In this document: positions 10,541 through 25,499 of the stretch, piece after piece | Position numbering within the stretch: the stretch's first letter is position 1 | How the letters are laid out: every line of letters starts with the position of its first letter | NCBI RefSeq assembly: GCF_019059575.1 | Contig: NW_024883109.1 | Location: forward strand, 62,001 to 126,000 | Source: Amphibalanus amphitrite | Taxonomy: Eukaryota > Arthropoda > Thecostraca > Balanomorpha > Balanidae | Reading direction: 5' to 3' | DNA length: 64,000 nucleotides | Notes under the pieces: generated by a model | The model's database searches: none | Seen by the model: only the letters and a program-made list of their open reading frames with translations | What the model was told of the DNA's origin: nothing | Position numbers and translations under genes: made by a program

Positions 10541-11266
10541 ATATGGACCACCTCTGGATGAATTTCAGGTCGAGGTCAGGTCAAGGTCAGGTCAAGTGAG
10601 GTCAAATTTTGAAGTTGGTTGTTAAGGCCTAAAAAGGTGTCTATCTGATGCAGTTTTTCACGGCGAATCGAATAGTGCTATTTTTGTTTTCGTACGAGGT
10701 CTAGAACTTCCAAAAAAGTCATTTTTCAAAAAATTTGTGTGTCGTGACGTCATAAAATTTTGAATAACTCCCACATTTTTGAACCGATTCTTCTAAAATT
10801 TGGTATGTAGGTGCACATAGACCACTTCTCTGACATATATTCCGGTTTTTTTCGATAGACTCAAAATTTTGGATTTTATAATGATTTTACCAAAAAAGGC
10901 AGTTTTTTGAAAAAATTTAGGCCAAAATCCAAAATTTTCAAAAAACCGAGATACCCATTTGATAGACAAAGTAAAATTACGTATAACCTTTTTTGTTACG
11001 TCTTGATTCCTTTAAAAATGAAGATGTTAGCGGCGTTTGAACTTTTGCCGTTTTTGAGGCGAAAATGGCGAACATGACGTCACTAAAACGTCAATTTCTC
11101 AAAAATTTTCCGACGGATTTCGCTCAAATTTTCAGGGAACGTGTCAAATTGATGTAAGAAAAGGTACAGAAAGTTTGGCGGCGCTGTGCGCCGCCGTTTT
11201 TGAGATATCGCAAAAATTCGCGAGGGGGGTAAAATTTACCCCCCCCCCCAGCCCCGCGCGGGTTAA
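10541..11266. repeat. GGTCA-rich repeat, right part, ending CGCGCGGGTTAA
   Basis: It begins with GGTCGAGGTCAGGTCAAGG and continues as AT-rich DNA with phrases such as GAGATATCGCAAAAATTCGC. It ends in a C-run followed by GCCCCGCGCGGGTTAA (TTAA at 11263-11266). A similar terminus closes the TTAA-flanked element at 58770-60259. It may therefore be a piggyBac-like non-autonomous element whose left half lies before 6148; the left terminus was not located. Confidence 0.5.
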
Positions 11267-11269
11267 ACG

Positions 11270-12171
11270 TCATATACAATGCTGAGATCACTACGGGGCT
11301 GTCTTAGAGTGTAGCTGCACTGGCAACCTTTAGGCTAGACTACAGGGGTCATTATACCAGAACAACATGATTCTACCAGCCAGTAGTTCATTTTTCTACT
11401 AGATTGGTGCTACGCTCAGCATTTAGGTGCCAGATTCAGAAAAAAAGAGTAAGGCGTACCGATGAATAGGTGCCAGAAACAGCTAATTAAGGTCATTTTC
11501 CATGATTGGTGCTGGTATCCACCAAATAGGTGCTGAGGACCAATTTTGGGGCGAGTCAGCTTTTACGTGCCAGAAATAGCTTTTCTGGGACGCAATTAAA
11601 TGGCGTCCGTAATAAAGCAGGTCTGTCACTACGTCATTGGTGTAAAGCTCCAGCGATACATCTTCGAGCGATACCCAAGCCACTTCAAATCTGTTAGTGC
11701 TCAATGCCAACTGCCAAGCGCATGGTAGAGGGTAATAAAAGCTCTCTAAAATAACTCGATCATGCCAACCGGCTCCCAACTAAGATTTACCTCAGCGAAT
11801 AGCAAAACAATCACTAGTTACAGGTACAGATATCATAAATCGATCGGGTGGAGCCACCACCAGCACCGGCCGGACCGGGCCGAAATCAGCGGCCACCAGC
11901 CAGGCAGCTGCGGTTGCTCCCACGCTGCGATCAATGCGCATCGCCAATTAGCCCGAGGCAATCCGAAGCGGCATTGGTGTCACCACAGTCGGCATTCTGC
12001 GCATTCACCTCGCGCCGGTCGCAGTGACTGGGTTTCGGTGGTGATTCACGCCTGATTACGACCAAGAGGTAGCGTTGGGTGAGATTTCGGTGAGCAGGAG
12101 TGATACTGAAGAAGATCTTAGATCCTTGGCCTTTCCGCCATCTTCAAAGAAATCGCCACTCTGCTGAATAA
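11270..12171. other. Upstream region of the bZIP gene, nothing recognised
   Basis: Unique-looking sequence without convincing exons or repeats. It probably includes the promoter and 5' UTR of the bZIP gene, but no TATA box or initiator could be singled out. Confidence 0.35.
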
Positions 12172-12187
12172 GTGACCATTGTCATTG

Positions 12188-12691
12188 ATGGCAATAGAAG
12201 ACAAAAACAAAGTGCCATTCTTCTATTTTCCGGTGAACATGTCGGGCGAGGCGGAGATGTCGGTGGCTGGGACGCCCGTGGCGCCGCCCTCCTTGGCTCC
12301 TCTCTCACTGCTGCCTCCGGGAGTGGTGGGTCTCAGCAGTCCGCTGGTGGCGCGGGCGCTGCAGGGCGCCGGCGCCCGACGCCCCCGGGGCGCCAAACGC
12401 GCCATCCCGGACGCCCTCAAGGACCAGAAGTACTTCGAGCGCCGCAGAAGAAACAACTTGGCCGCCAAGCGGTCGCGCGACAGTCGGAAGGCGCGTGAAG
12501 ATCAGATCAACTTGCGCGCCTGCTGGCTGGACGGCGAGAACGCGGTGCTGCGCGCGCGGGTGGCCCGTCTGAGGGAGGAGGCGTTCTGCCTCCGCCGCCT
12601 GCTGGCAGCACGCCAGGCGGAGCGTCTGCGCCTGCTGAGTGAGGCGGAACGGCCGGTGCCTCCAGGTGCCACCCCGTCCACCTCCGAGTGA
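12188..12691 (+). CDS. PAR/HLF-type bZIP transcription factor, single exon
   Basis: The protein is 167 residues from the ATG at 12188; an in-frame TGA lies 15 bases upstream, fixing the start. Residues ~1-60 are low-complexity and Pro/Ala/Leu-rich. Then come KRAIPDALKDQKYFERRRRN and NLAAKRSRDSRKAREDQ, the extended basic DNA-contact region of the PAR/HLF/TEF/ces-2 class (N-x2-A-A-x-R-S-R), followed by a leucine zipper to about residue 145. Such factors bind ATTAYGTAAY-like sites as dimers in the nucleus. The protein is short: the proline- and acid-rich PAR segment before the basic region is not evident. It is intronless, which could mean a retrocopy or a genuine single-exon gene. It converges with TGS1, whose stop lies ~450 bp downstream on the other strand. 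Confidence 0.85.
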   Translation: MAIEDKNKVPFFYFPVNMSGEAEMSVAGTPVAPPSLAPLSLLPPGVVGLSSPLVARALQGAGARRPRGAKRAIPDALKDQKYFERRRRNNLAAKRSRDSRKAREDQINLRACWLDGENAVLRARVARLREEAFCLRRLLAARQAERLRLLSEAERPVPPGATPSTSE

Positions 12692-13144
12692 AGCCATTGT
12701 AGGTTGTTAGAGTGAGTTAGCAAAAAGTAGGTACCTAATTTATAGTTCGGAAGTTCCTGCTGTACAGTCCTCACGACGTTTGTGAAGCTCTGTTGATGTT
12801 CAATACTCCTCGCCGGTCACATTATCTGCGTGTCAGATATTCGTTGCAAAGTATGCTGATAAATAAGCCTTTGAACAAATGTGAAGTCATCATTTCTCAG
12901 AGCCAGGAGTGAGTATTACGGAACGATTCGAAATGCAAGTGAATGACAAATACATGTGGTCACTCATGCATTGTAGTATTGCCGTTACGTCCCATGAACT
13001 ATTAACTTGTTCAACATCCATCTTCAGTGCATATCAAAAGCATATTACAACACAGCATGGCTTTTCTTTATTCATGTCATCACAATACATCACAAGAGCA
13101 CCATCTGGCCATTCCGCCTTCAGAAGCACCGTTTCACCGCTGTC
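12692..13144. other. Shared 3' flanks of the bZIP gene and TGS1
   Basis: The two genes are convergent. The interval is AT-rich with GATAAATAAG near 12858 but no unequivocal AATAAA, so polyadenylation sites were not assigned. Confidence 0.35.
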
Positions 13145-17951
<4,807 letters not shown>

Positions 17952-19330
17952 CTGTAGGAAAAGCAGAAAGTTCACCTAGTAATTTTGACACATATTTGCA
18001 AATTATAAAGAAGAAGCAGTTTTTTATCATTAGGACATATGATCACCAGAACAAAAATCAATTTAGTGATACAAACAGGCTGGCTGGTCAGCTGGTATGA
18101 CTGACTTTTATCTAGCAATCAGCCTATCTTGGAAGGAAAAATAAATTTACATGTGAATTTACCGACATGCAGATTCACTAAACATGAAAACCATATAGGT
18201 ATTTAGTTACAATGCTTGAATGCTGTTCTACAATGCATGGATTCAGAGGCTTTGTATGTTAGGTACTTACCAGCTTTTCAATTTATATCATTTTTATTAT
18301 CCATAATGATGCACATCAATATAACCAGCACTAATACAAGATATTTTTTCTGCAGATGACAATCATGGCACAAGAAAGACTTACTTGTGCTCATAAGTCA
18401 TAACTATTCTCCATACCTACATGAAAGTAACTTCCAGCACCATATAACAGGAAGTATGCCATTTTATCAAGCACATCATTCTTGGCAGCTGTCATTATCA
18501 CCTTTTCAGTTACACAATGTTGGGGCTTATAGGAATATAGAACCTGGCCTAGGTGAGCTGATTTCACACAAAGTTCAGCCAGCTTCATCCATGGCCCAGC
18601 TGCTGGGCATTGGGCCTGGCCTTGAATCTAGTAGACCCATTGACCTCTATAGTAACCTAGTTACTATAAAGGTCAATGAGTAGACCAGAACTGCTGGAGA
18701 GCATCAGCTGAGAGCTTATCTTATAAATTAATGGGTCATCATCAATCATCATCAATCCCCCCTTAACTTGGGGGAAGCTTCAGCTTGAAGGCTGTTTAAA
18801 ACAAGCTTGAAAAGGTACCTGCCTCCAGAACCCTAATATATAGGTTAGATATCACCACTCTGGACAGCAGGATACTGAGTGAGAGGCTGCAGGGAAGACC
18901 AAAAAGAGGACACAGCTCAGGCACTATGCCATGTTGCAATGGTATGGTAAGTACGCAACTAGGCTCAATAGTGAGCTTTCACCTTTCCATCTAGCCTAAA
19001 TTGGTTCACAAGATGGCTGGTTGAGAGCAGGCAGGCAGGTCAGCTATGGCCTTGAGGCTAGTTGGTTAGTGACAAGTTCATAACTAAGAAGTTGATGACT
19101 AATGAGTTGTGACCAAATATTATACAATGGGCTAATCTGATCTGCTGAAACTATTGGTGGATCTAAGTGAACATTTGAGGCATTTACCCCACCCTCAGTA
19201 TAAAACAAAAATGATGAAGTTTGTAGTTATTTTCATTCTCTCATTAGTCATTTAAATTTCATAGTCATTCAGTTATAGTCATTTATATCAAGCATTGATA
19301 TGGTACCAATACCAAGCTCTGCTGGCACCA
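17952..19330. other. TGS1 5' side / intergenic, no certain exon
   Basis: Further TGS1 exons may be present, but none was identified that agrees in phase. An open segment at about 18421-18530 (minus) has splice-like borders but ends in the wrong phase. A ~44-bp palindrome centred near 18658 and ATC-rich simple sequence near 18730 are the only notable structures. Confidence 0.35.
18634..18682. repeat. Near-perfect palindrome CATTGACCTCTATAGTAAC...
   Basis: CATTGACCTCTATAGTAAC is followed after three bases by TTACTATAAAGGTCAATG, giving a hairpin of ~20 bp per arm. It carries inverted TGACCT/AGGTCA at its outer edges. Confidence 0.75.
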
Positions 19331-20671
19331 CCATATCAGTCGGGCGCACTGTGGTATCTCCGATTCATTTATGGAGACGTTTCTATTATTGGAAACGTTT
19401 CCAATTTTGACTACTCTTCTGTTCCAAAAATGGAAACGCTCGTTCCATAAATAGAAACGCTAACATCTCCGCACATTTTTTCTTGCCAAGGGTGGCTGGA
19501 TTTGATGTATAACAACTGTTTCGCGTAAAACAAGCTCAGATACACCAAAAGCACTTATCTTCTTGCATGGAAAGCTGTCGTATGCATTCAAATTCACGTC
19601 TTTAAAATGCTCCTGAATCGTATCCATTTATGGAGACTTAGTTTCCAAAAATGGAAACGCCGATGTTCCAAAAATAGAAACGCTGAAGTTCAAATGTGTG
19701 CAAACTTAGCTTAAATGTGTTTTTAAAATTCACATGCGACTAAAAATTTGATGTTTTGGGACTGGTTTAGCATCTCGGCTCTCGGCAGTTACCTTGGATA
19801 CCTTGGTTCGATAATAATACATTACGCGCCGCAACTTCAGCACATTCAAAAGTCAACTAAAACTAAGATTTCCCAGGAACTACTGGACAGATGTGGTCCA
19901 AAGTGGGCAATACATAAAGCGTAGATATCATTTCAATATATAAAATTGATATCAATGTTACACATGAGCTAGAATGAATAAATTCATTGTCAGAATACAA
20001 CGGTATTTGGTGTGACGACGGTGCAGACCTTATTTCCATCCTGCTTTTTACGTATTTGCACGGAGATTTACGTTGATCCGAGCCTACGAGCATATTCAGT
20101 ACATTTGAAATATCATAAAATGCCCACTAAAGTCTCCAAATAGGGCTTTGCAACAACTTTCATGCGATTTAATCAAAGATTGACGACCACCAGGCCGCTG
20201 GTACACCGGAAAACGCAGCGTGATAATGAATGAAAAACTGAAGTTCCCGGTGATGTGGTTGTTCCAATCAATGGGCCAGTCTTTCAGTAGTCTGTTAAAA
20301 ACGTTATTTTTTGTTCAAAACATTCATAAATGTTATTATTTTCGATTAGAAAAACGTGTGAATTTTTTATCACGTCAACATGTTATAAACATCGCCTCGT
20401 TCGTCAACTTTCGGTTTTCTGATCGGAAAGTCGGAGATCAGGAACATAAACTAGAATGCTGGCTGTCGATTGGTGGCATCCTGCTCATGCCAAATTGCAC
20501 CTATCAATGCCCAGTTTGCTTTAAAGGTAGCGATGCATACAGCGTCTCCATTTATGGAACAGACCGTTTCTATTTTTGGAAACGGCGTATCCATTTATGG
20601 AACATTGTTCCAAAAATGGAAACGTTTCCATAAATGGATCGGAAATACCACAGTGTGCCCGACTGATATGG
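19331..20671. mobile_element. 1.34-kb TIR element with arrays of ATTTATGGAAACG / AAAATGGAAACG
   Basis: The left end CCATATCAGTCGGGCGCACT continues TGTGGTATCTCCGATTCATT, and the inverse of this occurs at the right end (20617-20671), giving a TIR of about 55-60 bp with few mismatches. Subterminal repeats of TCCATTTATGGAAACG and GTTCCAAAAATGGAAACGC occur about ten times, concentrated near both ends. No target duplication was unambiguous and no transposase is encoded, so the superfamily is unresolved. Confidence 0.75.
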
Positions 20672-21285
20672 CACAGCTGGCAAATAATCCAGTTAATAGT
20701 ATGGCCCAAAATATCTTGAAATCATGCCATGGTTGTTAATTTCTGCCGAGTTGGGAGTGCCCCGGCGTAACAAATCTGCTGCCGCCCCAATGGTTACCTC
20801 GACCTGAGCCGTCTGTTGATGTTGAGGCTCCAAAGCCAAGCCGGCTGAACTGGCGGGGAACTTGGGCAATGGGCACCCCAAACCGGTGGAAATCAACCAT
20901 GAATCATGAAGCAGCACAAGTTGAACTTTGAAGTGTACATGCTTAGAATATTTCAAAATCAATCAGTTGTTTCATGCAGCAACGATAAAAGCAAATTATA
21001 TCTATGCTCCACAATGACAACAGACTGAGACATCACATACAGCACCTACCCTTGAGACGACAGTTCAAACTGGTTCAAACAATCAACATTACTCAAAACT
21101 TGTTTTATAATTCAACAAAACCACAGTAAAACAACTTCAACTACAAGGTTGTGAAAAACCTGAAAGCCCCAGAAAGCATGCGTCCCTTCATGTGTTCTAA
21201 TAACAAAGTTTTTACGGATATGGTGTCAATATTCCTTCATTCAATCAAGGACGCGTGTATTTCGAGTCTAGAACGTCATTTAATA
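20672..21285. other. Intergenic, nothing recognised
   Basis: A minus-strand open segment near 20740-20900 has CAG/GT-like edges but no identifiable homology. No repeats were noted. Confidence 0.3.
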
Positions 21286-21289
21286 ACTG

Positions 21290-21885
21290 GCAGCCTGTTG
21301 CGTAAATCAACTTCGAAGTAGATTTACACAAAGCAGGTCTCCTGATTAGATCGACTCAGATTGGAGTAGAAATACACAGGAAACCGCTTTTCAGTAGATC
21401 GACTTCTGCATGTCGATTTACACACGGACCGGTCGCGCGCTAAAATCTACTCGGATCTGAGTCGATTTACACCATGACGACTCTATGCGTATGTTACGTC
21501 GGGAGTTTACACAAGGACCGGTCGCGCTAAAATCTACTCGGATCTGAGTCGATTTACACCATGACGCCTCCATGCGTATGTTACGTCGGGAGTAGTTCTG
21601 ACGTGATTTAATCAGGAAGACTGATTGGTGTTTCTGAAGTGCGGAGTAGTTTTGACGTGATTTAATCAGGAAGGCTAACTGGTGTTTCTGAAGTGCGGAG
21701 TATAGTTCTGACGTGATTTACTCGGGAAGGCTGACTGGTGTTTCTGAAGTGCGGAGTAGTTTTGACGTGATTTAATCAGGAAGGCTGACTGGTGTTTTTG
21801 AAGTGCGGAGTAGTTCTGACGTGATTTAATCAGGAAGGCTGACTGGTGTTTCTGAAGTGCGGAGTACTTCTGACGTGATTTAACC
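21290..21885. repeat. Tandem repeats with TCTACTCGGATCTGAGTCGA and ~54-bp units
   Basis: Two ~85-bp units (about 21424-21594) contain GGACCGGTCGCG, AAATCTACTCGGATCTGAGT and ATGTTACGTCGGGAGT. They are followed by about six ~54-bp units (21592-21880) of the form GTTCTGACGTGATTTAATCA, GGAAGGCTGACTGGTGTTTC, TGAAGTGCGGAGTA. A diverged relative lies at 35200-35450. Confidence 0.8.
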
Positions 21886-22189
21886 CGTGATTTGCTCGTA
21901 TTGATGTTTTGTAAGCCGCGAATGTATAAGGGGGTCCAACGACGCCCCCCACCCCCACCCCATTGCCTTTTGGCCCCTGATCGAGCTAGAGCTTCGCGGA
22001 AAAAACGAGCGTGTTGCCCGTGACGGGAGGAAGCCGATGATACCCAATTTTAAGATCTTAGGTCATTGGTCAGGTCAATGACCCAAACGGGAACATCGGG
22101 ACCTGTTAGAACGTCGTTAAGTGTGGCTGCCATGAGGTTTTTCGGGGTGCTGATGCCTGATCACGAATATCATGGTTGTTTTGTTCCCC

Positions 22190-22400
22190 GGGGAGCTAGG
22201 AAAGACACCATGCCGTGGGCCCTCCACGCGGACCTCCAGAAGGCGATCCAGGAGCGCCGGGCAGCCAGAGACAACGTGAAGTCGGGAGACCCGCGCAATC
22301 GAAAACCCGCTGGATCGAGGCGAAGCTCCGGGCCAGCCAGGTGGAGAAACGAGTAACCACTTAACCAGGGAGCAATTCCGGGACTTCGTTACGTTATACC
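22190..22400 (+). pseudogene. Probable LINE fragment (endonuclease-RT linker)
   Basis: Reads LQKAIQERRAARDNVKSGDP, then in a second frame RWIEAKLRASQVEKRVTT, then REQFRDFV. The pattern of charged helices (x-AI-x-ERR-x-AR) is typical of the segment before the reverse transcriptase of non-LTR retrotransposons. The frame is broken and no RT motif follows. Assignment is by pattern only. Confidence 0.35.
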
Positions 22401-22469
22401 GCCGTAGTCAGCTCCCCTCCCCTTCCCAGGCGCCGCGTGTGGGCGGCGGGAAGAACGCAGTGTCCGACG

Positions 22470-22624
22470 CAGTGGCGGCGGAACACCTTTTAAGGGAGTG
22501 GGGGGGGGGGCACTGCCGACTTTTGGTCCCATTTTTTCCATGCAACGCCCATAGGGCTAATGTTAAAATGCCAAAATCAAAGGGGGCACGGTGCCCCGGT
22601 GCCCTCCCCGTTTCGCCGCCGATG
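22470..22624. mobile_element. hAT-type MITE, 155 bp, family CAGTGGCGGCGGAA
   Basis: Ends CAGTGGCGGCGGAA and TTTCGCCGCCGATG. Flanks GTCCGACG (22462-22469) and GTCTGACG (22625-22632) differ at one base, consistent with an 8-bp hAT duplication. The interior shares CACTGCCGACTTTTGGTCCC and GCAACGCCCATAGGGCTAAT with a second copy at 53375-53523. Confidence 0.85.
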
Positions 22625-22639
22625 GTCTGACGGACGGTA

Positions 22640-25230
22640 CATGCCGTCTCGCTGATCAGCTGGTGTCCTAGCATTGCGGTATCTGCAGTTGCGGCTAGGC
22701 CTGACACAATTTGGGGGAGGGGGGGGGGTAAGCGTTCCTCCTTGCTCAAAATGAACACTTTCACCCGGAGCCCAGGGCCCCAGGTACAGCAAAATCCGAT
22801 AGTGTGGTCCCGGACTTGCCGCACCCGCACTCCGCAGGACGTTATGCATGGGTATACCGGACCCACTTGCCAGGTCACCACGAACAGTGTCACAGGTGGT
22901 AACGGTGGTAACAGCAACGCAATGTCTAAGCGAAATGTTAGGATTGGAAGTGCTGATTGCAGTAGGCGATGCCCCGAGACGTAAATGAGGTGCAGTATTT
23001 GCTTGCGGAACCTTTCTCACGCTTGTCCGATATTCAGATGTATGAACATATGAGAGGCTATACGAACGGAAGGTAAAATGGTCATTTTCTACGACATGCT
23101 AACTATGTATCGACGCTAAGTGGCCTAGTTGTTCTCTTTTACTTCGTCTTCCTGTTGCCCATGCCAAAATCTTGGCCGACAAGGCATCCCTTAGAACGGT
23201 AGGCAACGCCTCAGACTACGGAAGGCGGTCTTTGTGTGAGCTTACGATGGAGCTTTAGTTTGTCTTACGATGTGGGTTTGGTGGTGAAGCACCAACCACC
23301 GTAAATCGGTCGGGTGGTGTCGTAATGAAAGAGCAAGGCAGTAGGATACACATGCGCTAGCAACAGGAACGAGTTTCTTAAAATCGCAAACCGGCTACGA
23401 ACGGTTTTACAAGAATCTCCAAACTGAAAACCACGAAGTCAGCGCCCCGGCATGCAGTTCAATATCGGGATTGTGCATTGTCGCAGCGATTGAGCTTCCA
23501 CTTTTGGAAAGAGCTGTTACTGCTCGGGTGCGTGATGCAGTACCTAAGCTTCGTCATCGGTTGATAATGCCCCGGTAAGAAATGAGCATGGGATTGGGGT
23601 GTAATGGTGTTACGTGCTTTCAGTCACCTGAAACAGCGGATAATCTGGACTGGTTGGTCATATTTGGAAATCGGTCTCGTTATATAGGATACTTCATCCA
23701 TGATATAGGTCTGGTCGTCCTCGAGTTAATCCAATGTTTTCGACATTTGGCTTTGATATTCTCAAACCAGTCATGAGACCCATACCAATAAAAGCAGGTG
23801 ACGCCTGTGCATTTACGTATGTATAATCATTCGAGTGTACGGTAACGGGACCATCGTGTGCACGTTTATGTTCGACCCGTGAGTTCGAGCTAGGTACGCT
23901 TCTGCCATCGGAGCGGCGCGGGGCGCGATCATGGCGTGAGTCAGCTGTTGCGAGGCCTGCGAGGGGCGTGGGTCACGGGCCAAGGCCAAATACACAGATG
24001 GGTATCGACTCTCGGTGTGTGTGGACCGCGGTCGTACGTGCGGAGCTCAAGGAAGTCTAACATATCGCGCCGTGAAACCTTTAGCGAACCCATCACAATC
24101 ATGTGCCATCCATGCTCAAAGTTCGGTCGACTTTTCTGATTTATATTAAAGCTTTGGACCAAAGGCCCAACTTGGATAATCAGACGTGAGCTCGCACCCA
24201 TTCCATTCACTCATACAACACATTTCGATGCATCCCATTCTAAACAGCAGCAGTCGGCGGAAATTCCAGATGTCTACATACATTCCAATCTACATTAAGC
24301 AAACAAAACACGGAAGAAGGCGAAGAGAGATACTTTTGGATTTGTTAGAATGTACATTATGGAAAGAACGGGTTTTTTTGCACGGCCGTATCCCATGTTG
24401 ACTCCAAAAAAGGTAATTCGCTCTAAACTTAACTGGCACAGTAAAGATAAGTTGGCAAATGAATAAACCAAAGCGATGTGCGAGGTTTAATCCAGTCATA
24501 TGTACAAAACAGTAAACACGGTCGTAACTTGTCCTGAGTGGGTGGCAGGCAGAGATCAACGCTTTTGAGAGATACACAAGATTTCTTCGCGACATCGCGG
24601 CACTGCTTGACTAGATATGTTGTTCTAATCAAATTGAAAGACAACACATTTAAGCTCATAAAAGCTACAGGTACAAAACGGTACAAATTGCGTATATACA
24701 AATAGGTTCGTTGTCGTAGGTATTCGTCGTTGTCTTGGCTGGTGTCATTTCGCGCGGGATTGTCATTTGATGCGAGACGAGGCCGGCGTCCTCGGGTCAA
24801 CTGAAGAGCTTCTGCTACTGCTACGGTCTGCCTGTCGCCTTCAGGTCCACCAGCTCGCCAGCACCCGGATCGGCTGAAGACGTAGTCGGCAATTAACAAA
24901 ACAACACATTTACAGAAATGCCAGTGGGTATGGAGATAACCATCATCGTTTAAATACGGACACACACACACAATGATAAAAGCACCACAAAACAAATTAC
25001 TCAACGGAAATGTGCTACGCTTTTAGGAGTCATGCTACCAATGCCGCGGTTTTCGAAGTGACATAATTTGAATGTATGCATAACTATATCATTTGACATT
25101 TAGGTCGTGCTTCACAAGGTACGGAATGGTATTAAACCCAAGGCCATATTAAACCCACAGACATTACGCACGTTGTTCTAGTATTAGGTAGATTAAGACG
25201 AATTGTATTGTGTTGTATTGTAATTTGTAG
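22640..25230. other. 2.6 kb without recognised genes
   Basis: Mixed-composition sequence. A minus-strand open frame at 24429-25004 has no recognisable domain and lies downstream of the ZSWIM-like gene, so it may be 3' UTR or chance. No tandem repeat or bounded element was identified here. Confidence 0.35.
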
Positions 25231-25232
25231 TA

Positions 25233-25443
25233 CAGTCTGTCTTAACAGTACCGCGCAAAGTAACAGTGGATCCATCGAGCCTGACCGAGGAAGGACTGCT
25301 GGATTTGTGTCACCGAAACAATGGATATCCTCGTCCATTCCCCAGGTCAATTGATTCGGTGACTTTTAAATTATAGCAGGCCCTTCCTCGGTCAGGGTTC
25401 ATGGATCCACCGTCACTTTGCGCGGTACTTTTAAGACAGACTG
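25233..25443. mobile_element. Foldback MITE with TA flanks (Tc1/mariner-like)
   Basis: The arms begin CAGTCTGTCTTAACAGTACC and are repeated inverted at the right (GGTACTTTTAAGACAGACTG), each ~85 bp. The element is flanked by TA on both sides (25231-25232, 25444-25445). Internal arms include CTGACCGAGGAAGG and CCTTCCTCGGTCAG. The TA duplication suggests the Tc1/mariner superfamily. Non-coding. Confidence 0.75.
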
Positions 25444-25499
25444 TACAATACAATAAAATCAGTAACAAACGCTATAGTATCCGTTTACATGAGCATACC

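Noticed and set aside
18391-18588. Additional upstream TGS1 exon on the minus strand
   Set aside because: Splice-like borders exist but the exon would end in phase 0 while the next exon needs phase 1, and the peptide does not resemble TGS1.
24429-25004. 191-residue minus-strand open frame downstream of the ZSWIM-like gene
   Set aside because: No recognisable domain or repeat structure and no supporting splice signals; likely chance or 3' UTR.
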